DNA from: Chitinophaga pinensis
GTDB taxonomy: Bacteria > Bacteroidota > Bacteroidia > Chitinophagales > CAMDFR01
Reading direction: 5' to 3'
DNA: 53,010 bases
Assembly: GCA_945872405.1 (NCBI GenBank)
Contig: CAMBZT010000011.1
Coordinates: 1 to 53,010 of the forward strand
Made by a program: the position numbers and the translations under genes. Under the pieces are notes generated by a model. It was not told the origin of the DNA and did not search any database. It was given only the letters and a program-made list of their open reading frames with translations. How positions within the stretch are numbered: position 1 is the stretch's first letter; each line of letters starts with the position of its first letter. Below, in pieces: positions 26,120 to 34,222 of this stretch.

Positions 26120-28399
26120 ATGAAAAAGACACTTTTATTATTTTGCAGTTTCGCTGCTTCGATATTCGTAAACGGACAAGCTAACGTTCCTAATTCATGG
26201 GATTGTGCTGGTGCTTTTCCTGCAGGCTATTCTGAATATGAGACCAATGCAGCTAACTCATATACGTCAAGTCCTTATTACTTAAGTGCTCCTGCTGCTT
26301 ATAAAATTGATAGAGTAAATGAATATTTAAAAATAGCCGTAAATGACGTTGCTGGTCCGATAACTTTCCACGTCAGAGGCACAGGTTCAGCACCTTGGCA
26401 GGGAACTTTAAAAGTGCAAGAGTCAGTAGATTCTATTGTATGGACAGATATGAATATCTATGCAGGTGCTGCCATTGACGCAACGGCTTGGGCGACTCAT
26501 ACAGAAACACCTCTTTCAGCTTCTCGTTATTTCAGATTTATTTTAACGACAAAAGTTAGTGGTTATAATATTGGATTGGATGATATCTCTATTGCCATAC
26601 CAGCAGCTGGTCCAGAACAAGAAATAGCTGCTAGCTTCTCCATCATAAACATTCCTAATAATGGTGACTTATATGTAAATTCCGCAGTTGGTACACCTAA
26701 TGTCACGTCTATTAACCTAGAAAATTTAGGTACTTTTGGTGACTTGAATATTACTTCACCAATTACCATCTCAGGTCCAGCCGCTGCTGATTACGTAATG
26801 GGTAGTTTCCCAGCCAGAATATCTGCTGGTAACATTGCACCAATCAATTATACCTTCACGCCTTCAGTATCAGGAAGCAGATTGGCTACAATGACAATTC
26901 CTAATGACGATTCAGATGAAAATCCTTTTATCATTAATTTGATTGGTATTGGTGGTTCTTATGCTAGTGAGCCGGCTGCTTCAGCAAGTGCATTAACTTT
27001 TAGTAATGTAAAATCTTATAGAATGGATGTGGCATGGGCGACAACTGCTGCAGATGGTTATTTAGTGTTGAGAAAATCAGGATCAGCTGTTACTGATGCT
27101 CCTGTAGATGGTACAGAATATGATAAAGGACAAGCAATTGGTACTTCAAAAGTATTTTATGTTGGGACTGGCAATGCATTTACATCCCAAGAAATTATTG
27201 CGAATACTGGTTATTATTATGCTGTATTTCCTTACAATGCAACCGCACCATACATTAATTATAAGCAATCAACTCCCTTAACGGCTAATCAAATGAGCAC
27301 CAATGGAAATATTGGAACTTATTATACAACCATTGATACAAACGCAGCAAGTTTCTTAACTACTTTAACCTCACTGATTAATAATCATATTCAAATTTTT
27401 TATAGCAATTACGAAAACTATATCATTGCAAACTACTTAACGCGTGATACCGTTCTTGATAAAATGGTATTGAATTGTGATTATAGTGGACAAAATATCC
27501 AGTATTCACCGCCATTCGATTTCGCGGCAACGAATAGCAGCCGTGAGCATAGAATGGCCTCAAGTTGGATGCCTACATTCGGCGTAGACCCAAATCATGA
27601 AGATCGATATGCCTATTCAGATATCTACAACTTAGCATATACAAATCAAAATGATGTCAACCTAATGAGAAGCAACCATGCTTTTGGTACAGTAGGTACA
27701 ACAACAGGTTCATTTTTATTGGCTAAATGGGGAACAAATACAAAAGGATACGATGTTTTTGAGCCTAGAAGTGATTTTAGAGGTGATGTAGCCAGAGCAT
27801 TATTTTACATGAGTACTTGTTACCATAATGCGGATAATAAGGTGTCTGGCGGTAGCGCAAGTGTGCGTAGTTGGGCTTGGAATGATTTGTTGGTAGCTGC
27901 CTCTTTCGGGGACACAGCTTGGCATTTAGCCTCAAAAGAAGATCAGTGTTTGATGAAAGAATGGGCAACACTTGACCCACCAAGCAACGAAGAAATTGCG
28001 CGCAATGATTATATCGCTTCGGTTCAAAATAATCGTAATCCGTTTATCGATCATCCAGAATGGATAGATTTGATTGACTTTAACACCATGGCGAAGAGCA
28101 GAACAGCTTGTACAGGTGGTAATATTGGAATCAACGATGCAAGTGTTACTATCAATACAGAAGTGTATCCTATTCCTGCAACTACCGTTTTAAACATCGA
28201 TTTTACAATGGATAAAGTGATTGATTTAACTTTTGAAATCAGAGATATGAGCGGTAAAGTAATTTACACAAACACGTCAAAAGCTAATCTAGGCAATAAC
28301 CACAAAGAAATTAGTACTTCAAAATTAGCAGCAGGTATTTATATGTTAGTGATGAATGCAACAGGTTATAACGCCATCCAAAAAGTGGTGATTCAATAA
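26120..28399 (+). CDS. Secreted endonuclease I with T9SS sorting domain
   Basis: This 759-residue multidomain protein has a signal peptide (1-19), an N-terminal discoidin-like beta domain (about 20-155), an ASH/choice-of-anchor-D type domain (about 165-280) and a fibronectin-III-like module (about 285-385). The endonuclease I domain (about 395-665) shows Glu476-His477 in EHRMASSW and the DIYNLAYTNQNDVNLMRSN block that carries the metal-binding asparagine, typical of beta-beta-alpha-metal nucleases. The type A T9SS sorting domain (about 685-759) contains EVYPIPATTVLN and KLAAGIYMLVM. It should degrade extracellular DNA or RNA. It is followed by a strong terminator. Confidence 0.9.
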   Translation: MKKTLLLFCSFAASIFVNGQANVPNSWDCAGAFPAGYSEYETNAANSYTSSPYYLSAPAAYKIDRVNEYLKIAVNDVAGPITFHVRGTGSAPWQGTLKVQESVDSIVWTDMNIYAGAAIDATAWATHTETPLSASRYFRFILTTKVSGYNIGLDDISIAIPAAGPEQEIAASFSIINIPNNGDLYVNSAVGTPNVTSINLENLGTFGDLNITSPITISGPAAADYVMGSFPARISAGNIAPINYTFTPSVSGSRLATMTIPNDDSDENPFIINLIGIGGSYASEPAASASALTFSNVKSYRMDVAWATTAADGYLVLRKSGSAVTDAPVDGTEYDKGQAIGTSKVFYVGTGNAFTSQEIIANTGYYYAVFPYNATAPYINYKQSTPLTANQMSTNGNIGTYYTTIDTNAASFLTTLTSLINNHIQIFYSNYENYIIANYLTRDTVLDKMVLNCDYSGQNIQYSPPFDFAATNSSREHRMASSWMPTFGVDPNHEDRYAYSDIYNLAYTNQNDVNLMRSNHAFGTVGTTTGSFLLAKWGTNTKGYDVFEPRSDFRGDVARALFYMSTCYHNADNKVSGGSASVRSWAWNDLLVAASFGDTAWHLASKEDQCLMKEWATLDPPSNEEIARNDYIASVQNNRNPFIDHPEWIDLIDFNTMAKSRTACTGGNIGINDASVTINTEVYPIPATTVLNIDFTMDKVIDLTFEIRDMSGKVIYTNTSKANLGNNHKEISTSKLAAGIYMLVMNATGYNAIQKVVIQ

Positions 28400-28421
28400 T
28401 CTTTTTCTTAGATAAAATTTC

Positions 28422-28458
28422 AATCCTTCTGTAATTTATTTTACAGAAGGATTTTTTT
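28422..28458 (+). terminator. Strong terminator after endonuclease I
   Basis: A perfect 13-bp stem AATCCTTCTGTAA/TTACAGAAGGATT (28422-28434 with 28441-28453) has a 6-nt loop and runs into a T-tract. Confidence 0.92.
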
Positions 28459-28565
28459 TGGCGAATGCCTCCTCACGTCGGCACCGCGCTCTACGCTTCT
28501 AGTGCTTGCCCCACATGCGTTTGGCAAGCAGCTAGCGCTGCGATCGCTTTCGCATCTTGCGTTAC
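28459..28565. repeat. GC-rich repeat-like spacer
   Basis: This 107-bp stretch is much richer in G+C than its surroundings. It has a perfect 7-bp inverted repeat GCTTGCC/GGCAAGC (28504-28510 with 28523-28529) and palindromes AGCGCT and GCGATCGC. No open frame is convincing. It looks like a short interspersed repeat inserted between the endonuclease terminator and folK, but no second copy is visible here. Confidence 0.4.
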
Positions 28566-29045
28566 TCAACGAATATGATCGCTTTCTTCGTCAGGTAAAT
28601 TTTGCAATAGTTCAGTGATCGTTTTTTGTAGCCTTGGATGTATATAACCAGGAGCAATCTCATCTAGTGGCTCTAGAACAAATTGACGTATATGCATCAA
28701 GGGATGGGGTATCGTTAAACTCTGTTCTTCAATAATTTCATCATTGTAAAAAATGATATCAATATCAATGATTCGTGCTTCCCACTTCTGTTTTCTGATG
28801 CGACCTAAACCTTTCTCAATTTGGTGAATTACTTGAAGCAATGGGAGTGGGGCTAATTCAGTCTGAATACAAATGACTTGATTAAGATAATTTTCTTGAT
28901 TTTCAACACCCCATGGTGTCGTTTCTATCACGCTAGATTGATTCGTAATGATTCCAAGTTTCTTATCAATTTCTATCATTGCGTCTTTTAAATGCTGCTC
29001 GCGATTTCCCATGTTTGTACCTAAACTCAAATAGACTTTATTCAT
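28566..29045 (-). CDS. folK: 2-amino-4-hydroxy-6-hydroxymethyldihydropteridine pyrophosphokinase
   Basis: HPPK transfers pyrophosphate from ATP to hydroxymethyl-dihydropterin in folate synthesis. I start it at 29045 (MNKVYLSLGTNMGNREQ), where the family begins; the ATG 15 bp upstream adds only MYFYL. The 159-residue protein shows ETTPWGVENQENYLNQV, EKGLGRIRKQKWEARIIDIDIIFY (the two aspartates bind magnesium) and IPHPLMHIRQFVLEPL. Other folate genes are absent. It is downstream of the antiporter gene, beyond a terminator. Confidence 0.95.
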   Translation of the reverse strand: MNKVYLSLGTNMGNREQHLKDAMIEIDKKLGIITNQSSVIETTPWGVENQENYLNQVICIQTELAPLPLLQVIHQIEKGLGRIRKQKWEARIIDIDIIFYNDEIIEEQSLTIPHPLMHIRQFVLEPLDEIAPGYIHPRLQKTITELLQNLPDEESDHIR

Positions 29046-29084
29046 AAGATAAAAGTACATTTTTTAACCCGTTAGCTTTCTGAA

Positions 29085-29122
29085 AAAAAATAAACCCCGA
29101 AGATTTTATTCTTCAGGGTTTG
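29085..29122 (-). terminator. Terminator downstream of the antiporter gene
   Basis: On the minus strand AACCCTGAAGA pairs with TCTTCGGGGTT (11 bp, one G-T pair) and is followed by TTATTTTTTTT. Confidence 0.88.
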
Positions 29123-29137
29123 GGAGTATAGTATTAA

Positions 29138-30463
29138 TTATCTTGCCATATTCAGTGCTTCGTTGTTTGGGTCTGCCATCTGATTATCTACAGGATCTTC
29201 TGGGGGATGATTCTTTAAACTCCAATTGTAAATTGGCATGGCAGCTAATGTTGTTGTCACTGCTATTAGCACTAAAATTGAAAAAGTATTTTCGTCTATA
29301 ATTTTATTTTCTAGACCAATTGTTGCAACAATTAATTCCATCAAACCTCTGGCGGTCATTAAACCTCCAATGGCAGAAGATTCACGCCAAGAATAGCCAG
29401 TCCACTTCATACTTAACAATACTGGGATATACTTACAGCCGAATGCAAAAGCAAGGATTACTAAGGATGGAACTAAATATTCAGGTGCAAACAATTTTAG
29501 GAAATTTGTTTTTAATCCAGAGAAAGCAAAGAAAAGTGGCAATAGGAAAACAACCATAATATCTGTCAATTTCAATTTTATTTCACTTATCAATATTTTT
29601 TCACGAGGCATGGCTAAACCTATGATAAAACCTCCAAAAACACTATATAGACCAATCTTATCGGTGATGATGGCACATATCATTAAAGTCACCACAATCA
29701 CTGCAAAATGGGTTTGAGTCATAGCTCCTTTTTTATCAATGTTGTTTGCCATTTTTTGCAATAGTGGTTTCGCAATCAAAAAAGCTACAGCAATAAAAAC
29801 GACTGCCCCAATCAAGGTAAAGATACCAGCACCAAAATTACCAGTCTTAGCCAAGGAGATAATAAATGCGAGCAAGATCCAAGTGATCACATCTTGACCG
29901 CTGGCAGATAACATGGCAAGTGTCCCAATTTTGGTTTGAAGTAATTTTTTTTCATCCAAGATTCTAGCCAGCATTGGGAAAGCCATAATGGATAAGGCGG
30001 TGCCTAAGAAAATCATAAACACCATTAAACTCGTACCACTAATTGCTAATTGATCGAAATACATCCAAGCTGCTAAGCCACCTAAAGCGAATGGAATAAC
30101 TGTGGCTACGATTATTAAAAGCGTGGATTGTTTTTTTAATAATTTATCTACCTTACCAAAGTCGATATCGATACCCACTAGAAACATATAGAAGGATAAG
30201 CCAATATTACCAAGGATATAAATCATTGGTTTGGTATCTGCGAATAAATAGTTGGTGACATCTGGCATAATAGTACTGAACAATGTAGGACCTAATAAAA
30301 CGCCTGCTATCATTTCGCCCACTACTCTAGGCTGTTTAATATAGACCATAAAAGAACCAACCAAACGAGCCATAATAATAATAACAACAATAGCGCAAGC
30401 CACGTGAACAAATAATTCTAAGTTAGCCATTGGAGGGTTAGTTGGGGGTATAATTTGGGGCAT
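29138..30463 (-). CDS. Cation:proton antiporter, CPA2 family
   Basis: This 441-residue integral inner-membrane protein has 12-13 hydrophobic helices. It shows the CPA2 features PRVVGEMIAGVLLGPT, LFFAFSGLKT and GCKYIPV. The ion-binding motif in the fifth core helix is GQDVITW, with Gln190-Asp191. Electrogenic sodium antiporters have Asp-Asp at this site, while Kef-type potassium/proton exchangers have Gln-Asp, so a K+/H+ (or electroneutral) exchange is favoured. No C-terminal RCK/TrkA nucleotide-binding domain is present. It is monocistronic. Confidence 0.88.
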   Translation of the reverse strand: MPQIIPPTNPPMANLELFVHVACAIVVIIIMARLVGSFMVYIKQPRVVGEMIAGVLLGPTLFSTIMPDVTNYLFADTKPMIYILGNIGLSFYMFLVGIDIDFGKVDKLLKKQSTLLIIVATVIPFALGGLAAWMYFDQLAISGTSLMVFMIFLGTALSIMAFPMLARILDEKKLLQTKIGTLAMLSASGQDVITWILLAFIISLAKTGNFGAGIFTLIGAVVFIAVAFLIAKPLLQKMANNIDKKGAMTQTHFAVIVVTLMICAIITDKIGLYSVFGGFIIGLAMPREKILISEIKLKLTDIMVVFLLPLFFAFSGLKTNFLKLFAPEYLVPSLVILAFAFGCKYIPVLLSMKWTGYSWRESSAIGGLMTARGLMELIVATIGLENKIIDENTFSILVLIAVTTTLAAMPIYNWSLKNHPPEDPVDNQMADPNNEALNMAR

Positions 30464-30818
30464 ATTTGTTTTTTTTATTTTTAAAAAAATAGGTATCTGT
30501 ATTATTTATTACCTGATTTATTGCTCATTTTAGTAGCGTATGTATTCTAAAATATTGAAACAAACATAAATTAATTAAATGAAATCTAGTTAGTTAGCAA
30601 ATCTAAAATTTTATCAAATGATATAACAAAATGATTATCAAATATCATTTCTAATTGTTTAATAATGATTTTATTTTTATTATTGATTTGTGGTCATACT
30701 CTTAAAACGTTGACCTTTATTAAGTTGAATTTTGAATTATTTCGAATGAATTTTCAAAAACAGGGCGCAAAAATGTGGATAAATATTTTGATTTTTTTAA
30801 AATAATCCAGAATAAATA
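30464..30818. other. AT-rich intergenic region
   Basis: These 355 bp between the antiporter and glycosyltransferase genes (both leftward) are very AT-rich. I find no open frame, RNA gene or strong hairpin, and no clear TAnnTTTG box on the minus strand close to the antiporter start. The antiporter promoter presumably lies here. Confidence 0.5.
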
Positions 30819-31937
30819 TTATTTCAAAATCTCTGAAAGCTTTGTCAATAATACCTTTGCGAAGTTGGTCCAATTATATTTTATTGTAAAATCTTCTCTT
30901 TTTTTCTTATCTAAATAATTGGTATTTAGTTGTTTAATCTGTAGCATTTTTTTTGCTAAATCTGCTGTATCATTATTTAGAAAGGTCAATGATAATGGTT
31001 TAGAGATTTCATCCATACTTGTATCAGCTGTAGTGATCACCGCAGTGCCAACACTCATCGCTTCTATTACTGGAAATCCGAATCCTTCATATTGTGATGG
31101 ATAGATGAGTGCGCCCGCATTTCGATATAGAAAACTTAATTCTTCATTTGATATATAGCCAGTGATAATGATTTCATTTTTATTGGGGTGCTCAGCAAGT
31201 CTTTGTTCAAAAGCTTCGTTTTTCCAGCCTTTGCCGCCTGCAATGATTAACTGAGTTTGATCATTGTTTGTTGTTTTATAAATTTCAAAAGCATCTAAAA
31301 GCAAGGATAAATTTTTACGAGGTTCTAGTGTACCAACAAACAAAAAATAATCTTGTTTCGAGAGTTGATATTTTTGATTTAATTCCTTTTCATGAATTAC
31401 ATTCACCAGTTTTCTTATACCAGGATATATCATCCATGTTTTCTCCTTGGTAAATGGATAAAAGCGATGTAATTCCTTTTCAGTCGTCAATGAATTTGTT
31501 AAGATATAATCACTTTTCTTTAAGATTCTAGGAAGAAATAACTTTTGTAAAATGCCACTATGCCAACGATGCCATTCAGGAAATAAAACAGCAGATAAGT
31601 CATGTATAATGGTGATTCGTTTAATGTTACTCGGTAAATTAAAGGGACCAAAATGTGCTGGTTCAATCACCACATCTACCTTCTCTTTTTTAAAGATGGA
31701 AGGAATAATAAAAAACAAACGAAAGGATGCATAGCCAATAGGTAGTGCAATATTCTTGACCACAATTTCTTTTACATTGGTATACGCTTTGCTAATCTCA
31801 TTCCCTTCTTTTTGTCTTATAATGATATATTCGTTCACTCTATCATTTGCAATTAATGCCAATACCATTTCCAATGTATATACGTGTACCCCTGCATTTT
31901 GATTGTCTATTGGATCTGCAATAATTCCTATTCTCAT
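30819..31937 (-). CDS. Glycosyltransferase family 4 protein
   Basis: This 372-residue retaining GT-B glycosyltransferase transfers a sugar from a nucleotide donor, probably during surface glycan synthesis at the membrane. The N-terminal domain contains GIIADPIDNQNAGVHVYTLEM and IIHDLSAVLFPEWH. The C-terminal donor domain has GTLEPRKNLSLLLDAF, ITGYISNEELSFLYRNAGALIYPS, and the E-x7-E motif in EGFGFPVIEAMSVG. It is the only glycosyltransferase in the window and lies about 7 kb from the sugar-nucleotide cluster. Donor and acceptor are unknown. Confidence 0.9.
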   Translation of the reverse strand: MRIGIIADPIDNQNAGVHVYTLEMVLALIANDRVNEYIIIRQKEGNEISKAYTNVKEIVVKNIALPIGYASFRLFFIIPSIFKKEKVDVVIEPAHFGPFNLPSNIKRITIIHDLSAVLFPEWHRWHSGILQKLFLPRILKKSDYILTNSLTTEKELHRFYPFTKEKTWMIYPGIRKLVNVIHEKELNQKYQLSKQDYFLFVGTLEPRKNLSLLLDAFEIYKTTNNDQTQLIIAGGKGWKNEAFEQRLAEHPNKNEIIITGYISNEELSFLYRNAGALIYPSQYEGFGFPVIEAMSVGTAVITTADTSMDEISKPLSLTFLNNDTADLAKKMLQIKQLNTNYLDKKKREDFTIKYNWTNFAKVLLTKLSEILK

Positions 31938-31978
31938 TTCTTAGTGTTTACTGTTTTCATCATGGCTCAATGCATCAA

Positions 31979-32332
31979 TTACTTATTAGCATCAGCCTGC
32001 ATTTGACTCAGCTTATTTACAATATCAAGATAAATCAAATCGAAGTCATCCGGGTTTTGAATATAAAATGCATAGGTGGCATCAAAGGTTTTTCTGCTAG
32101 CCTTATAATTCTTTAAGATTTGATCAAAGTTAGCCTTATTAAAGATTACCAAACTATCGCCTTGTAATCCATTTTGTTCAAGCAATGCATCTGTGAGATG
32201 AACATCAGTCAGAATATTAACAAAATCTTCTCTCGGCAAGAGATTCTCTGGTCTTACTTTTTTATCTTTGCATGCAATTGTGATCAGCAACACTATAAAA
32301 AATAGCGTTAGTATGGAAATATATTTTTTCAC
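31979..32332 (-). CDS. DUF4296 lipoprotein
   Basis: This 117-residue protein starts at a GTG (32332), which gives a clean lipoprotein signal (MKKYISILTLFFIVLLITIAC, Cys21). The mature part has LLPREDFVNILTDVHLTDALLE and a central YKASRKTFDATYAFYIQNPDDFDLIYLDIVNKL, the DUF4296 pattern that is common in Bacteroidota and of unknown function. It is divergent from the YggS gene, with 27 bp between starts. A TATTTTTG box (minus strand, 32344-32337) ends directly before the GTG, so the transcript may have almost no leader. Confidence 0.85.
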   Translation of the reverse strand: MKKYISILTLFFIVLLITIACKDKKVRPENLLPREDFVNILTDVHLTDALLEQNGLQGDSLVIFNKANFDQILKNYKASRKTFDATYAFYIQNPDDFDLIYLDIVNKLSQMQADANK

Positions 32333-32336
32333 CTTC

Positions 32337-32344
32337 CAAAAATA
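32337..32344 (-). promoter_or_regulatory. -7 box abutting the DUF4296 start
   Basis: Minus-strand TATTTTTG ends 4 bp before the GTG start. If used, transcription would begin at or next to the start codon. Confidence 0.4.
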
Positions 32345-32359
32345 CTACAATTATAAGAT

Positions 32360-33025
32360 ATGAATATTGAATTTTATCATCACTTATTAAATCAATTGAA
32401 AGGGAATGATACTGCACTTATAGCTGTATCTAAGACTCGTTCAGTAGCTACGTTACAGTTGGCATATCAATTAGGTGTTCGAGCTTTTGGTGAGAATAAA
32501 GTGCAAGAATTGGTAGATAAGCAAGCAGCATTGCCGAGTGATATTGACTGGCACTTTATCGGGCATCTACAGCGCAATAAGGTAAAGTATATTGCCTCAT
32601 TTGTGCATTTGATTCACGGAGTCGATACGCTCCAATTGCTAGAAGAGATTGATCGACAGGCAGCGAAAAACAATCGAAAAATAAATTGTTTATTGCAGTG
32701 TTACATTGCATCGGAGGAGACAAAATTTGGATTTAATGAGGTAGAATTGCTAGACTTATTAGAAAGCGATATCCTTTCAAACTATAAGCATATCACCATT
32801 TGTGGACTAATGGGTATGGCAACTAATACAGAAGACAAGCGTATTGTAAAGCAAGAATTTGAAGGACTTAAGACTTTGTTTGAGAAATTGAAATGTAGTT
32901 ATTTTCAAGGGCAAGTAACTTTTAAAGAACTATCTATGGGAATGAGTGGCGATTATAAAATCGCACTTGAACAGGGTAGTACCATGGTTAGAATTGGCAG
33001 TAGTTTATTTGGTGATAATAAGTAG
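32360..33025 (+). CDS. YggS-family pyridoxal phosphate homeostasis protein
   Basis: This 221-residue single-domain PLP-binding protein has the alanine-racemase-like barrel. The PLP lysine lies in IAVSKTRS (about residue 25). Other landmarks are FGENKVQELVDK, WHFIGHLQRNKVK, LSMGMSGDYKIALEQGSTMVRIGSSLFG. Family members (human PLPBP, E. coli YggS) buffer PLP and affect amino-acid homeostasis without a known catalytic activity. In many bacteria the gene is near cell-division or proC genes; here it is divergent from a DUF4296 gene. Confidence 0.93.
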   Translation: MNIEFYHHLLNQLKGNDTALIAVSKTRSVATLQLAYQLGVRAFGENKVQELVDKQAALPSDIDWHFIGHLQRNKVKYIASFVHLIHGVDTLQLLEEIDRQAAKNNRKINCLLQCYIASEETKFGFNEVELLDLLESDILSNYKHITICGLMGMATNTEDKRIVKQEFEGLKTLFEKLKCSYFQGQVTFKELSMGMSGDYKIALEQGSTMVRIGSSLFGDNK

Positions 33026-33059
33026 CAGAGTATACATAGATGATCAGATTTACAGTAGG

Positions 33060-33130
33060 GGTTGAAGGCAGTACCATTTACGCCGTAAGACCTGGTGACG
33101 GCTATTTTGTGCTTTAGCCGGCAACTGCCC
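33060..33130. other. Structured intergenic element
   Basis: The spacer between the convergent yggS-like and mvaB genes contains nested inverted repeats: an outer stem GGCAGT/ACTGCC (33067-33072 with 33124-33129) enclosing two helices. GCCGT/ACGGC (33082-33086 with 33098-33102) and CGGCTA/TAGCCG (33099-33104 with 33115-33120) share bases and are mutually exclusive. It could be a small structured RNA, such as the Flavo-1 type described in Bacteroidota, or an interspersed repeat. No gene is encoded. Confidence 0.4.
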
Positions 33131-33161
33131 AAACGTCTTTACTTTTTAAAATGGCTTACTA

Positions 33162-34028
33162 TTAATGTATTGGAAATGTATCTGAGGATAGATTGAAGGC
33201 CTTTTCAAAAGCATCCAAACTAAAGTCAGATTTAATTCTTGATGCGCCAAAATAAGCCAGAAGATTTTCTGTGGGCATATTGCCAATCATATTGTCTTTT
33301 GCCATTGGACAGCCACCAAAACCTTTGATAGCGCCATCAAATCGGCGACAGCCAGCCTCATCTGCAGCCTTTATTTTTTCTTCCCAGTTGTGCGCTGCAG
33401 TATGTAAATGAGCTCCGAATTCAATGTCGGAATAGGTAGGTACTAATTGATGAAAAAGTTCTGAAATTAAATTAGGTGTTGCAACACCTATAGTGTCTGA
33501 TAATGAAATAATTTTAACCCCAAGTTTTACCATACGATCTACCCAATAATACACAATATCGCTATTGTATTCGTCGCCATAAGGATTGCCAAACCCCATA
33601 GAGAGATATACTACTAGCTCTTTATTGGTGCGAGCACAGAGATTGTATAGCTCTTCAACAATAACAATGCTTTCAGTAATTGTTTTTTTTGTATTACTTA
33701 ATTGAAAGTTTTCCGAAATACTGAATGGATAGCCGATATAATGGACTTTTTCAAAAAGGGCAGCTTGTCGACCGCCGCGAATATTTGGAACTATGGTCAA
33801 TAATTTTGTTTGACTGTCTTTGCAATCAATACTACTCAAGACTTCAATTGTATCAGCCATTTGAGGGATAACTGATGGAGAAACGAAGCTGCCCACATCT
33901 AAGGTATCAAATCCTACTTTTAGTAATGCATTGATGTAAGTAACTTTTTTGTTGGCGGGTATAAAATCCTTGATGCCTTGCATAGCATCGCGTGGACATT
34001 CTATTATTTTTACTATTGATGAATTCAT
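33162..34028 (-). CDS. mvaB: Hydroxymethylglutaryl-CoA lyase
   Basis: This enzyme cleaves HMG-CoA to acetyl-CoA and acetoacetate, the last step of leucine degradation. The 288-residue TIM-barrel protein has ECPRDAMQG near the N-terminus (catalytic Arg and metal-binding Asp), DVGSFVSP, LSDTIGVATP, the metal-ligand pair in GAHLHTA and the C-terminal catalytic Cys in GFGGCPMAKD. These distinguish it from isopropylmalate and homocitrate synthases. Acetoacetate could pass to a CoA-transferase whose A subunit is encoded 2.7 kb away. A short open frame upstream overlaps its ATG by an ATGA junction. Confidence 0.92.
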   Translation of the reverse strand: MNSSIVKIIECPRDAMQGIKDFIPANKKVTYINALLKVGFDTLDVGSFVSPSVIPQMADTIEVLSSIDCKDSQTKLLTIVPNIRGGRQAALFEKVHYIGYPFSISENFQLSNTKKTITESIVIVEELYNLCARTNKELVVYLSMGFGNPYGDEYNSDIVYYWVDRMVKLGVKIISLSDTIGVATPNLISELFHQLVPTYSDIEFGAHLHTAAHNWEEKIKAADEAGCRRFDGAIKGFGGCPMAKDNMIGNMPTENLLAYFGASRIKSDFSLDAFEKAFNLSSDTFPIH

Positions 34029-34222
34029 AATTGAATTGTAAAGAAAGTATATTCTACTCTTAGAACATAATTGTACCTGAGATTATTGAACACATCCTGA
34101 ATCAAAGCAACTTTCTTTGTTTCCATCAGTCTGACAATGTTTTGATTATCTTTATGCCATTGGTAGAGATCAGTAACTTTTATTTTTTGAAGTAAAGCAT
34201 CGTAGATTATGTTTAAATGTAT
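34025..34222 (-). pseudogene. Possible remnant coding segment fused to mvaB start by ATGA
   Basis: On the minus strand a frame of 66 codons stays open up to a TGA that overlaps the mvaB ATG as ATGA, a typical coupling junction. It lacks a plausible ATG start (first Met halfway through), and its upstream end runs into the start of the oppositely oriented gene at 34209. The translation (with TDLYQWHKDNQNIVRLMETK and LRYNYVLRVEYTF) looks protein-like but matches nothing I recognise. It may be the tail of a decayed gene or a chance frame. Confidence 0.25.

Noticed and set aside
28540-28547. GCGATCGC octamer resembling cyanobacterial HIP1
   Set aside because: Only one copy was noticed, and all other evidence is for Bacteroidota; it is more likely part of the local GC-rich repeat.
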